Under the pieces are notes generated by a model. It made no database searches. It was not told the DNA's origin and saw only the letters and a program-made list of their open reading frames with translations. This document shows positions 56,144 to 64,000 of a stretch of DNA of 64,000 nucleotides, piece after piece. The translations under genes were made by a program, and so were the position numbers. The DNA comes from Lachnospiraceae bacterium (GTDB lineage: Bacteria; Bacillota; Clostridia; Lachnospirales; Lachnospiraceae): positions 1-64,000 of the forward strand of contig JAGAPK010000062.1 of assembly GCA_017623295.1 (NCBI GenBank). Reading direction: 5' to 3'. Within the stretch, counting starts at the first letter, position 1, and every line of letters begins with the position of its first letter.

Positions 56144-56178
56144 AATGCAGGCTGTCTTAGGGCGGTCTGCATTTTTTG
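56144..56178 (+). terminator. Terminator-like hairpin before the amylase gene
   Basis: AATGCAG pairs with CTGCATT (7 bp), followed by TTTTT. It lies within the gap between malG and the amylase gene and could lower amylase expression. Confidence 0.6.
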
Positions 56179-56198
56179 AATCAAAGGGAGAGTGTGAA

Positions 56199-57917
56199 AT
56201 GATGAAGAAAAAAATGGCAGGGCTTTTGTGTGCCTGTATGATACTTCCGACATTCCTTACGTCATGTGGAAAGGAAACCGGAACAGAAAGCACGGCAGAT
56301 GCGGTGGCAGCTGAGGATGGAGCAGAAGATACGGCAGATGCGGTGGTAGCTGAGGATGCCGCTGAAAGCGTAGACATAACGGATACAATTCCGCTGAATA
56401 TAGTAGATGATAATTATCGTACCTATTATGAGGTTTTTGTGTATTCCTTCTGTGATAGCGATGGAGACGGTATTGGAGATATTCAGGGGCTTATTTCCAA
56501 ACTGGATTATATCAATGACGGTGACGATACAACAGATAGCGATTTGGGATTTAATGGTATCTGGCTGATGCCGATAAATCCATCCCCTACATATCATAAG
56601 TATGATGTGATGGATTATTATGAGATTGATCCGGCATATGGTACATTAGATGATTTCAAACAACTTATAGAAGAGTGTGATAAACGTGGAATCAAAGTCA
56701 TTATGGATTTGGTGCTGAATCATTCTTCTTCTCAGAACCCTTGGTTTTTAGAGGCTTACAGTTATTTGCAGGAGCTTGGTGATGGCGAACCGAATGTGGA
56801 AGAGTGTCCGTATTTTGAATATTATCATTTTTCTAAGGAAAAAGGTGCAGGCTGTTATGAAGTGGCAGGAACAGACTGGTATTATGAAGCACAGTTCTGG
56901 AGTGAAATGCCTGATTTAAATCTGGATTGCGAACCCCTTCGGACAGAAATTCAAAGTATAGCGGAATACTGGCTGGATATGGGCGTAGGAGGCTTTAGAC
57001 TGGATGCAGTGAAAGAATATTACACCGGAAGTCCACAGGCGAATATAGACTTCTTAAACTGGTTTCAGGGCATTGTAAGAGCAAAGGATGAAGATGCGTA
57101 TCTGGTTGGCGAAGCATGGCTTGCTATGACCGATTATGCGCAGTATTACAGCAGTGGCATTGATAGTGTATTCAATTTTGCGTTCGCAGACAAAGAAGGA
57201 ATTATTTCTAAGGTTGTCAGAGGGGGCTCGGCAAGCAGTTATGGAGAAGCTGTTGCATCCTTAGAGGATACTTTTGGAAAATACAATGAAAATTATATTG
57301 ATGCACCATTCTATACTAATCACGATATGGGAAGAAGTGCCGGATATTATGCAGGTGATAATTCGGAATATCAGACCAAAATAGCAGGTGCCATGAACTT
57401 ATTTATGAATGGCTCAGCATTTGTATATTACGGTGAGGAGTTGGGAATGAAGGGCTCCGGTAAAGATGAAAATAAGCGTGCACCAATGTATTGGAGTATG
57501 AATGCAGATGCGGAAGGTATGTGTGATGGACCGACGGACATGGATAATGTCAAAATGAAGTTTGAGAGTCTGGAAGAACAGCAGCAGGATGAAGGTTCTA
57601 TCTATAATTACTATAAAAAAGCAATTAAGATCAGAAATCAGAATCCGGAAATTGCAAGAGGCGATGTAGAGTATATGGAAGAATTATCCGGTGAAACATT
57701 CTGTGTTCTGAAAAAGACTTATGAAGAGTCTGAAATTATATTACTTTTCCATCTGGGTGCTGAAACAGAAGAAATTGATTTGTCTGGTGTTACTGTGAAT
57801 GGAAAAGAAATTTCGTCAGAGAGTATTCGTGGCACATTAGAAAGCGGCGAAGAGAAAATAGCTATGACAGAAACAAAAGTAAGTATGCCGGGATATTCCG
57901 TGCTTGTATTGAAATAA
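56199..57917 (+). CDS. GH13 alpha-amylase-type lipoprotein
   Basis: Start at the ATG at 56199, 8 bp after GGGAG; an upstream TTG at 56121 lies in the gap. The 572-residue protein has a lipobox TSCG, a linker with a tandem repeat of about 13 residues (TADAV-AED-AED) and a GH13 barrel: YEVFVYSFCDSDGDGIGDI, VIMDLVLNHSSSQ, GFRLDAV with nucleophile Asp269, VGEAW with Glu305 and TNHDMGRS with Asp376. It should cut starch or maltodextrin at the cell surface. The C-terminal beta domain closes it. It ends the operon. Confidence 0.9.
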   Translation: MMKKKMAGLLCACMILPTFLTSCGKETGTESTADAVAAEDGAEDTADAVVAEDAAESVDITDTIPLNIVDDNYRTYYEVFVYSFCDSDGDGIGDIQGLISKLDYINDGDDTTDSDLGFNGIWLMPINPSPTYHKYDVMDYYEIDPAYGTLDDFKQLIEECDKRGIKVIMDLVLNHSSSQNPWFLEAYSYLQELGDGEPNVEECPYFEYYHFSKEKGAGCYEVAGTDWYYEAQFWSEMPDLNLDCEPLRTEIQSIAEYWLDMGVGGFRLDAVKEYYTGSPQANIDFLNWFQGIVRAKDEDAYLVGEAWLAMTDYAQYYSSGIDSVFNFAFADKEGIISKVVRGGSASSYGEAVASLEDTFGKYNENYIDAPFYTNHDMGRSAGYYAGDNSEYQTKIAGAMNLFMNGSAFVYYGEELGMKGSGKDENKRAPMYWSMNADAEGMCDGPTDMDNVKMKFESLEEQQQDEGSIYNYYKKAIKIRNQNPEIARGDVEYMEELSGETFCVLKKTYEESEIILLFHLGAETEEIDLSGVTVNGKEISSESIRGTLESGEEKIAMTETKVSMPGYSVLVLK

Positions 57918-57949
57918 AGAATAAGGACAGCCTGGCTGTCCTTATTCTT
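57917..57949. terminator. Terminator after the amylase gene
   Basis: AAGAATAAGGACAG pairs perfectly with CTGTCCTTATTCTT (14 bp, loop of 5). The stem overlaps the last base of the stop codon. Confidence 0.8.
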
Positions 57950-57960
57950 ATGGCAAAACA

Positions 57961-57995
57961 AAATCCCCGAAGTTTTCTTCGGGGATTTCGTTTTG
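57961..57995 (+). terminator. Second terminator after the amylase gene
   Basis: AAATCCCCGAAG pairs perfectly with CTTCGGGGATTT (12 bp, TTTT loop), followed by CGTTTTG. Two strong hairpins in a row make transcription stop almost complete. Confidence 0.85.
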
Positions 57996-58030
57996 TGTAA
58001 AAGGGGAATTCTTCCGGAATTGCTATTACC

Positions 58031-58053
58031 GACTTGACTTCCGTAATCAAGTC
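58031..58053. promoter_or_regulatory. Dyad in the 58-kb intergenic region upstream of focA
   Basis: GACTTGA pairs with TCAAGTC across nine bases. The remaining part of the gap 57996-58301 is AT-rich, without a gene that I can support and without a clear promoter. The dyad could be an operator or small RNA hairpin. Confidence 0.35.
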
Positions 58054-58301
58054 TATAAATAATATACTTTTTTATTGCCTTTTAGTCTACGAATATATTG
58101 CGAAAATCTAACACTATATTAGCATAACGTGTAAAAAAAGAGGGAATTTGCTCGTAAACGGAGTAAAAAACTAACAATATAATGCATTTTGTTGTATATA
58201 TTTGGAATATAGTGTCAAACGTAATATAAAATTTGATTTTTTAGTCTGATTATGATAGCATAAAAAATTGGGGAGTTTACTAAGAAAGAGAGGCATTTAA
58301 G

Positions 58302-59153
58302 ATGAACAACAATAGTATAAACAGCCCGGCAGAGGCGATAGAAGCAAATATTAATGGTGGTGTCGTAAAAGCAAATTTGCCACTGGGAAAAATGATTTTG
58401 TTAGGTATTCTGGCAGGTGCATTTATTGCGATTGGTGGTGCCAGTAGTAATGTGGCAGTACACAGTATCAGTGATGTGGGACTTGCAAGAACTTTGGCAG
58501 GTGCTATTTTCCCGGTAGGACTTATGATGATTGTGTTGGTTGGTGGCGAACTTTTTACCGGTAACTGTCTACTTATCATGGGTGTGCTTGATAAAAAGGT
58601 GACATGGCTTCAGATGGCGAGAAATCTTTGTGTTGTCTATCTGAGTAATCTGGTTGGTTCATTGATTATTGATGCACTTGTTTTTTACAGCGGACAGTAT
58701 GATTACACAGGAGGTCTGCTTGGTGCCTATACGATTAAAGTAGCTTTGGCGAAAGCAACCATTTCTCCGTTAAAAGGTTTTACATCCGGTATTATGTGTA
58801 ACATTCTGGTATGTGTAGCGATTTTAGCAGCGGCGGCAGCAAAAGATGCAACCGGTAAAATCTGGGCAATCTTTTTCCCGATTCTTGCATTCGTAGCATC
58901 CGGTTATGAGCACTGTGTAGCAAATATGTATTATATTCCGGCAGGTATGTTTGCTGCATCCAATCCGGATTATGTAGCAAAAGCAGAAGAGGTTTATGGA
59001 ATTACGGCACAACAGATAGAATCATTGAACGTAGGTGGAATGATTCAGAACTTGATTCCTGTTACGCTTGGTAATATTGTAGGCGGTTCGGTATGTCTTG
59101 GTATTTTATGCTTCTGCATTTATCGTATTAACTGGAATAAGAAAGCAAAATAA
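58302..59153 (+). CDS. focA: FocA/NirC-type formate or nitrite channel
   Basis: The 283-residue protein has six membrane segments and the family signatures GGELFTGNCL, SGIMCNILVCVAI and ASGYEHCVANMYYIPAGMF with the central His. Members conduct formate, nitrite or hydrosulfide. The organism is probably an anaerobic fermenter, so formate is most likely. It is convergent with the CNB-domain gene; a shared terminator separates them. Confidence 0.88.
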   Translation: MNNNSINSPAEAIEANINGGVVKANLPLGKMILLGILAGAFIAIGGASSNVAVHSISDVGLARTLAGAIFPVGLMMIVLVGGELFTGNCLLIMGVLDKKVTWLQMARNLCVVYLSNLVGSLIIDALVFYSGQYDYTGGLLGAYTIKVALAKATISPLKGFTSGIMCNILVCVAILAAAAAKDATGKIWAIFFPILAFVASGYEHCVANMYYIPAGMFAASNPDYVAKAEEVYGITAQQIESLNVGGMIQNLIPVTLGNIVGGSVCLGILCFCIYRINWNKKAK

Positions 59154-59198
59154 GATAAAAACTTATAGAAATAAGTTGTAGAAAAGAAGATTGAACAT

Positions 59199-59229
59199 AA
59201 AAAGAGGAAACAAAGCGTTTCCTCTTTTT
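59199..59229. terminator. Bidirectional terminator between focA and the CNB-domain gene
   Basis: AAAAAGAGGAAAC pairs perfectly with GTTTCCTCTTTTT (13 bp, loop of 5). Both strands give a T run after the stem. Confidence 0.9.
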
Positions 59230-59254
59230 GCATTTCTGAAAAATTGTAAATTCA

Positions 59255-61525
59255 TTATAAATCCAGATAATTTCTTTGTTTCTGAATGTCTTCCGGAATA
59301 TCAGCACCGAGATTTTTAATCTTCTGGAACAAGTTGTTCATATGATGTATCTTCTGTCCAAGTTTAATATCATAACGATCCATCATGTCTTTGTATAATG
59401 GGTTGGCTTTCAGCTTGTTACGAATTTCTTTTGCAAACGGACAGTAAGTAAACAGAATCGTACGAGCTACCTTGTTCAAACGAGGAGAACCGGCTCCTTC
59501 GTAAATAATCCAGGAACAGTAGTCACGAATGAACATTTCTTTGAAGCTGTTCTTTGCTTTCTGCATACTGAGTTTAACTTTATCCTTGGCATCTGCAGAC
59601 AAATCTCTGTTTTTCTTATAGAACTGAATGTAATCAAAGTATTCGCTGGTAAGGGAAGCATCGGAAACGTCGTTCCAACGTGCACCCTGAATACGTTTAC
59701 ACATTTCCCAACGATACTCGCCGGTCATACGGACAATCAGATTGTTTAAGTCTTCCATCTGGAAAATAGAAACCATCATACGGGATGGAGTAGTACGTTT
59801 TCTACCTTCAATTTCCTGCCACATTACGCCTCTGATACCAATGTTTGGCATAAGGATTACATCCGGAAGAACTTCAACGCTGATATATTCTTTACCAATT
59901 CCTAAATCTGGATTGGTATAAATTGTGTCACGATAGAAAGCACTGAAATCCGTTGAACGGATGTGGTCAAGGCTTTCTTTGACTTTGGCAGCGGTTACCA
60001 GAGAAGTCGGAAGCTCCTTCAAAATATTATGCTCTGAGAAAATCGGGCTGAATGTACTGATACGGCCGAAGGTCATTTTGTTTACGCTGGTAAACATGTT
60101 GTCAATTTCAAAAGTAGCACGCTGTTTTTTATCATTCAGCATAGTAGTTTCTTCACCGGCAGATATTTTACCGGTTACTTTTAATTCATGTACATATGCT
60201 GTATAGTCGTTATCAAATTCGTTACGGCTCGGTGCTTTGCGACCATCATAAACTGCTCTCAACCATTCATAAATGGTATATACGTTTTCATCCGGATTAC
60301 TTGGCAGTTTGTCTACAATGGAGTACAGGTAAGCAGCATTATCCATTCCGGCAAGTTGTTCGTCGATGTAACCGAAGTTGAAGAACATTAGAATGATTTT
60401 TGGCACGCTGTAATCGCTGACACTCTTGAAAAAGACCTGTTTGTAAACCTGATAAAAGAGTTTTGTCATACCAAGACGAAGTTTTCTTGAAGAATCGTCT
60501 GTACTGTTTTTATCCTGCAATTTACGATATTGATTAACGGCATTTTTAAATTTCGTGGTAAGTTCTTCATCACATTCTGCATAAGCGAGAATGGTATTTA
60601 AGGAATCTACGATTTCCGGTGTATCGTCGGTAGAAGTTGTTCCTTCGCTGTCCGGATGATCTTCTATGTACTGACTGACAGAATTTAACTTATTACGATA
60701 TTCCTGAACTCTGTTCTGGTACATTGTCTGGTCGATGAAGGATTGTCCTTCCAACTGAATCATCATTGTGCTGATAGCAGCAATAATGGTAGAAGAATCA
60801 TCTGCATTTGGACCGATTCTGTAAATGATACTTGCATATAAGTCAAAGAAGTCCAGATGATTTTCGTTCATTAATAAGCTGGCAATTTCTGCTTTGTAAT
60901 CATATAAAGCACGACAGACAGAAATGATATTATGTACATCCTCGCTACCTCTTAAAAGGAGTCCCAAAAGGAAATCTGTACTCTTGGATGAAGCAGCATT
61001 GCCTGCCAGCAATTTCTGGAACTGGTCATAGTATCCGTTGAGCCAGCTATGAATATCTTCTTCCAATACCAGTTCTGTTAAATTTTCAAGTCCCGGCAAA
61101 GCTCTTGGTGAAAGACCGTGTTTGTTACAAAAATCAATGTATTCAGAATAGCTATCGGTCAGATAGTGGTAGAAATTATCACAGTCAAATTTGGTTACTT
61201 CATATTGGTCAAGTATTTCATGTATCTGTCTGAAGAAAGAAGATACAATAAAGTTTGTTAAGTCTTTGTTTGCACGCAGAAGAGTAGTTAGTGAATTGCC
61301 GTTGCACGGATAAGAGGCAATTACTGCATCCTCTACTACGCTGTAAGAAATGAAATGTGAATCGGAGAAAACTTCACATACGCCGATAACATCTCCTTTG
61401 GAGAGGTAGTATTCGCCGCCTGGAAAAGTTGCACGGATGGATCCCTTCGCGATAACGTGCAGGGCAGTAAGTGCCTGTTCTTCCTGGATTAGTAAAGTTC
61501 CTGCCTTATATTCTTTTGCTGCCAT
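59255..61525 (-). CDS. Cyclic-nucleotide-binding-domain protein, 756 residues
   Basis: Start is the ATG at 61525 with GGGAG 5 bp upstream; a start at 61537 would add four residues and hides that site. The first ~110 residues form a CNB (cNMP-binding) beta-barrel (IQEEQALTALHVIAKGSIRATFPGGEYYLSKGDVIGVCEVF). The remaining ~640 residues are mostly helical, with no membrane segment, DNA-binding motif or enzyme motif that I recognise. It is not a CRP-type regulator because there is no C-terminal HTH. It probably changes state with a nucleotide or other small ligand. The mRNA leader is structured. Confidence 0.7.
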   Translation of the reverse strand: MAAKEYKAGTLLIQEEQALTALHVIAKGSIRATFPGGEYYLSKGDVIGVCEVFSDSHFISYSVVEDAVIASYPCNGNSLTTLLRANKDLTNFIVSSFFRQIHEILDQYEVTKFDCDNFYHYLTDSYSEYIDFCNKHGLSPRALPGLENLTELVLEEDIHSWLNGYYDQFQKLLAGNAASSKSTDFLLGLLLRGSEDVHNIISVCRALYDYKAEIASLLMNENHLDFFDLYASIIYRIGPNADDSSTIIAAISTMMIQLEGQSFIDQTMYQNRVQEYRNKLNSVSQYIEDHPDSEGTTSTDDTPEIVDSLNTILAYAECDEELTTKFKNAVNQYRKLQDKNSTDDSSRKLRLGMTKLFYQVYKQVFFKSVSDYSVPKIILMFFNFGYIDEQLAGMDNAAYLYSIVDKLPSNPDENVYTIYEWLRAVYDGRKAPSRNEFDNDYTAYVHELKVTGKISAGEETTMLNDKKQRATFEIDNMFTSVNKMTFGRISTFSPIFSEHNILKELPTSLVTAAKVKESLDHIRSTDFSAFYRDTIYTNPDLGIGKEYISVEVLPDVILMPNIGIRGVMWQEIEGRKRTTPSRMMVSIFQMEDLNNLIVRMTGEYRWEMCKRIQGARWNDVSDASLTSEYFDYIQFYKKNRDLSADAKDKVKLSMQKAKNSFKEMFIRDYCSWIIYEGAGSPRLNKVARTILFTYCPFAKEIRNKLKANPLYKDMMDRYDIKLGQKIHHMNNLFQKIKNLGADIPEDIQKQRNYLDL

Positions 61526-61538
61526 ATATACTCCCATC

Positions 61539-61607
61539 TAAACACTTCGTGTTTATCATTATTCTAAACGGAAAATCAAATGTCTGCGGTGCAACCGCTT
61601 GATTTTC
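61539..61607 (-). promoter_or_regulatory. Structured leader of the CNB-domain gene
   Basis: Two hairpins lie upstream of the start codon. The first has TAAACAC/GTGTTTA (61539-61555) and touches the ribosome site. The second has GAAAATCAA/TTGATTTTC (61571-61607) with an inner GCGGT/ACCGC stem. They could control translation or transcription. Confidence 0.5.
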
Positions 61608-61803
61608 TACTGATAAATTACATTATAGAACTATTGGCAAATAAAGACAAGGAATTATGACAATAATGTCAAGCGATTCGGCAATTTGCACAAGAACGGA
61701 TGTGTGATTTTGTGCTGTACAATTAAAAAAAATATGATAGAATATTTTATGACATTCATGACGTTTTGAGGGAATTGGTTCGGAGAAGGAAAGGGTAGCT
61801 TAT

Positions 61804-62271
61804 ATGACAGCAGGAAAAGAAGACATTGCATATAGAAAGCAGGTTGTAAATGAATATAAGCCGGATGTGGAGAGATTGATTCGGTATCTTCCCTGGTTGG
61901 AAGAGAAAGCAGGCAGTGAAGTATCTGCAAACTTTACCGATTCTGGTATCGGGGAGAATTCCATTGCTTTTCCAGTGTATGATAGCACTTTGATGAGTTT
62001 TATCAAAGAAGTGCAGCGGACAAAGCTGTTAGACCGGAATTATCCATACATCTATTCCCGTTATCGCATCCGTACTGTGCAGGATGAATTGCGTGTAATT
62101 GTGAGCGCGGATATTACACAGATGGATGTTTTGAAGGGTATTTTGTCCAAATATGTTATGGGTGGTATGACCAAAGGTAAATTATGGACAGAAGCAGTAC
62201 ATAACCGGGTTTTCTGGTATGTAATCCGGAAGATGAAGGAAAATCTGGAATACTGGGATGTTCCAATGTAA
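61804..62271 (+). CDS. DUF6508-like small protein
   Basis: The 155-residue protein has the pattern YKPDVERLIRYLPWLEEKAG, ENSIAFPVYDSTLMSFIKEVQ and the C-terminal WTEAVHNRVFWYVIRKMKENLEYW, which I take as DUF6508-like with modest confidence. Function unknown. It is 22 bp before the TetR gene start, so the TetR protein is probably made from the same transcript and may regulate it. Confidence 0.55.
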   Translation: MTAGKEDIAYRKQVVNEYKPDVERLIRYLPWLEEKAGSEVSANFTDSGIGENSIAFPVYDSTLMSFIKEVQRTKLLDRNYPYIYSRYRIRTVQDELRVIVSADITQMDVLKGILSKYVMGGMTKGKLWTEAVHNRVFWYVIRKMKENLEYWDVPM

Positions 62272-62293
62272 TAGAGAAGTTTTGGGAGAGCGT

Positions 62294-62878
62294 ATGGGAG
62301 AGAAATCAGTACAGAAGAAACAATATATTTTGGAGAAAGCGCGAGATGTTTTCATGGAAAAAGGATTTAAGAGCGTTACCATGAAAGACATTGTAGAAGC
62401 TTGTGAAATCAGTCGTGGTGGTTTATATCTTTATTTTGGAAGCACAGAAGAAATTCTGTTGGAAGTGCTTAAGGCAGATGCAGATGAAGATGATGATGTT
62501 TTCACAAACCGTATTACAGAAGATGATACAGCGGCGGATATTTTAACTTTATTCTTAAAAGAGCAGAAGAAAGAACTTTTGCGGAAAAAGAACAGTCTGA
62601 CAGTAGCAATTTACGAATATTTTTTTATACATAAAGCTGACAAAAATAATATGCTGCGGAAACAGTTTGACTCGGGTGTGAAAGTCATTGAGAAACTGAT
62701 TGGAGCAGGAATTGCATCCGGTGAATTTTATTGTGAGAATCCCAAAGGTGCTGCTAGCAATATTATGTATGTGTTGGAAGGATTGAAAATTAATTCACAG
62801 ACAATGGGAATTACGGAAGAAATGGTAGACGAACAGCTTTTGTATATTATGGAAGGACTTATCATAGATATAGAATAG
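62294..62878 (+). CDS. TetR-family transcriptional regulator
   Basis: Start at the ATG at 62294, after GGGAGAG; an upstream start at 62258 would overlap the previous gene. The 194-residue protein has a TetR helix-turn-helix (YILEKARDVFMEKGFKSVTMKDIVEACEISRGGLYLYFGSTEEI) and a helical ligand-binding half (about 60-190). It likely represses its own operon and perhaps transporter genes. A terminator follows. Confidence 0.88.
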   Translation: MGEKSVQKKQYILEKARDVFMEKGFKSVTMKDIVEACEISRGGLYLYFGSTEEILLEVLKADADEDDDVFTNRITEDDTAADILTLFLKEQKKELLRKKNSLTVAIYEYFFIHKADKNNMLRKQFDSGVKVIEKLIGAGIASGEFYCENPKGAASNIMYVLEGLKINSQTMGITEEMVDEQLLYIMEGLIIDIE

Positions 62879-62909
62879 GTTGCATAGCAATATAAATCAG
62901 AAATCAGGT

Positions 62910-62946
62910 GAAGATGCTTTCGGAATGTCGGAAGCATCTTTCTTTG
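62910..62946 (+). terminator. Intrinsic terminator after tetR
   Basis: AAGATGCTT pairs with AAGCATCTT (9 bp, loop with a short CGG/TCGG step), followed by TCTTTG. Confidence 0.75.
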
Positions 62947-62988
62947 TGTATATCGAGAATTTGATAACAGAAAGTGAAATTGCGTACC

Positions 62989-63161
62989 GGCTGATACGAC
63001 GATTGCATGCGTAGCATGAAGAATAAATGTTGTTTGCTTATTTTTAAATTACTATTGTGTATCAGCCATTAAAGGTGTAATATTAGTAATAGTGCACGAG
63101 TAATATTTATAAAATTAGGTTATTATACTATCTATAAAAAGAATATGAAAGATGGTATAAT
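62989..63161 (+). promoter_or_regulatory. Gene-free stretch with inverted repeat and promoter of the 63213 pair
   Basis: GGCTGATAC (62989-62997) and GTATCAGCC (63059-63067) are perfect inverted repeats 61 bp apart. AATATTA and TAATATT flank GTGCAC around 63094 and could be an operator. TATAAT at 63156 is a likely -10 box for the 63213 gene. No gene is supported between 62947 and 63212. Confidence 0.4.
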
Positions 63162-63212
63162 ATGTATAAGAAAGAGAAAATTGTTACGGCTGATGAAAAG
63201 GAGGTTAGTGAT

Positions 63213-63389
63213 ATGAATACAAATGCTATGTCGTGTAGAAGACTAGATTTCTCTAAGATTAATAATCGTATTGTTGGAAATATTTCTTCAGAAGAAGCAT
63301 TAAAAAATGTTACTCCGATTCAGTGGTCTGATGAAATTGTATCGGGAAAGAGGAAAGTAATTATAACGAAGGATAAAGGTATGGAGTAA
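63213..63389 (+). CDS. Small protein, likely antitoxin of the following MazF-like gene
   Basis: Start at the ATG at 63213, 8 bp after AAGGAGG; an upstream ATG at 63162 would add 17 residues. The 58-residue protein MNTNAMSCRRLDFSKINNR ends with KRKVIITKDKGME and has no recognised family. Its position 6 bp before a MazF/PemK-like gene, and small size, make it a likely antitoxin. Confidence 0.5.
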   Translation: MNTNAMSCRRLDFSKINNRIVGNISSEEALKNVTPIQWSDEIVSGKRKVIITKDKGME

Positions 63390-63395
63390 ATAGTA

Positions 63396-63734
63396 ATGTG
63401 CAAGGTTGGAGATATTATTCTTGTTAATAGTTATGAAGATAGAAATAAAGTATTAAAAAGACATTCATTTATAGTGATTGATGATAAAGATGGTACTGTG
63501 GAAGGTTTGCCATATGATGTTGTATGCAATGTTTTGTCTTCATTTAAAAATGAGAAACAAAAGGAACGCAAACTTTTTTATCCGGGAAATTTTCCTATTG
63601 CAAATGATGATACTGTTACCGTTCCAGATAATGGGTTAGATGGATTTGTAAAAACAGATCAATTGTATTACTTTAAAAAAGATAAAATCAGTTATGATGT
63701 AATTGGATATATCAATCCTGAGGTATTGAATTGA
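63396..63734 (+). CDS. MazF/PemK-like protein, possible toxin
   Basis: The 112-residue protein opens CKVGDIILVNSYEDRN, then RHSFIVIDDKDG, LPYDVVCNVLSSFK and TDQLYYFKKDKI. This is the SH3-like barrel pattern of PemK/MazF-type mRNA interferases, but the typical catalytic residues are not fully clear. GGAG lies upstream of the start. It follows a small gene by 6 bp, like a toxin-antitoxin pair. It could also be a related protein without toxicity. Confidence 0.55.
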   Translation: MCKVGDIILVNSYEDRNKVLKRHSFIVIDDKDGTVEGLPYDVVCNVLSSFKNEKQKERKLFYPGNFPIANDDTVTVPDNGLDGFVKTDQLYYFKKDKISYDVIGYINPEVLN

Positions 63735-63810
63735 TATTTCAATTTATTGAAGAATCTGATTTTGAAATTGTGAATATTATAGATAATTTGTAGTGTATAG
63801 ACCTACCTTA

Positions 63811-63846
63811 AAGTGTAGCAACTATTGTTTGCTACGCTTTTTTGTT
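63811..63846 (+). terminator. Intrinsic terminator after the MazF-like gene
   Basis: AAGTGTAGCAA pairs with TTGCTACGCTT (11 bp with one G-U), followed by a T run. Confidence 0.8.
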
Positions 63847-63884
63847 AATAAGATTAAGAATCAGAAAATAAGGAGAAAAGATTT

Positions 63885-64000
63885 ATGAAGGGGTTTAAGA
63901 TTGCACCAGTTGCAGGTGTTATTTCTATTATTTTAGGGATTATTGGAATAGCCACAGGTATATATATTATTGGAACAATATTCGGTACTATTGGGGTAAT
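63885..64000 (+). CDS. Membrane protein, N-terminal part (3' end outside window)
   Basis: An ATG at 63885 with AAGGAG upstream opens a reading frame that runs off the window end. The first 38 residues are MKGFKIAPVAGVIS followed by a hydrophobic Ile/Gly-rich segment, so it is probably a membrane protein. No family can be assigned. Confidence 0.5.
   Translation, partial: MKGFKIAPVAGVISIILGIIGIATGIYIIGTIFGTIGV

Noticed and set aside
63735..63795. Short reading frame after the MazF-like gene
   Set aside because: About 20 residues long, with only a TTG start and no ribosome site; not supported as a gene.
63741..63800. Extension of the MazF-like gene by frameshift
   Set aside because: The next frame shows some charged residues, but the stop at 63732-63734 is clear and no slippery site is seen.

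Overview
The window looks like chromosomal DNA of a low-to-mid GC Gram-positive gut anaerobe of the family Lachnospiraceae (Clostridia). The clues are AGGAGG-type ribosome binding sites, lipoproteins with acidic Glu/Ala/Thr-rich linkers after the lipobox, small conserved membrane proteins of the DUF6110 and DUF6142 kind, a CcpA/LacI style of sugar regulation, GH53/GH42 galactan enzymes and a MalEFG maltodextrin importer. The genus is not determined.

Layout. (a) 1-1475: the right end of a mobile element (3' part of a large serine recombinase) abuts a subtilase gene that has lost its 5' part. (b) 1.6-6.4 kb: envelope genes, namely two lipoproteins (one with TPR repeats), a membrane-anchored lipase-like hydrolase and a YdcF-type protein. 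(c) 6.4-22.3 kb: a Nudix-like protein with pyrF, then pyrE about 11 kb further on. Between them lie an acetyltransferase, an XRE-TPR/CPBP pair, a DUF6110/metal P-type ATPase pair, guanine deaminase and an accessory patch with an AAA-DUF4143 ATPase, a YefM-YoeB toxin-antitoxin pair and an HTH-Fic pair. Small membrane proteins and an M29-like aminopeptidase follow pyrE. (d) 22.5-26 kb: a purE-purM-purN-purD purine operon with overlapping genes. (e) 26-37.5 kb: housekeeping and envelope genes (zinc-ribbon YvyF-like protein, SH3b membrane protein, GntR-clpC, radA, an LCP-family ligase, and a heterodimeric ABC exporter). (f) 37.6-38.3 kb: a reverse-strand lipoprotein and tRNA-Trp(CCA).

(g) 38.5-49.4 kb is a galactan/glucan use locus: a secreted GH53 endo-galactanase with a C-terminal CBM61-like module, an AraC regulator, a cytoplasmic GH5, a GH42 beta-galactosidase divergent from a LacI regulator, and an operon of an unrecognised 613-residue enzyme, a 72-residue zinc-ribbon protein and a second GH53 without a signal peptide. 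A 16-bp LacI-type operator occurs three times, at the GH42/lacI intergenic region and twice before the 613-residue gene. This suggests that long galactan is cut outside, oligosaccharides are imported, and the second GH53, GH42 and the unknown enzyme finish the job inside. (h) 49.4-57.9 kb is a maltodextrin locus: divergent LacI regulator, malQ, malE, malF, malG and a lipoprotein alpha-amylase, with hairpins inside the operon that should tune relative expression.

(i) 58-64 kb: a FocA-type formate/nitrite channel, a convergent 756-residue cyclic-nucleotide-binding-domain protein with a structured leader, a small DUF6508-like protein and a TetR regulator, a small pair ending in a MazF/PemK-like protein, and the start of a membrane protein cut by the window edge. 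The best candidates for new biology are the 613-residue enzyme with its zinc-ribbon partner, the AAA-DUF4143/151-residue pair with its 33-bp repeats, and the CNB-domain protein.
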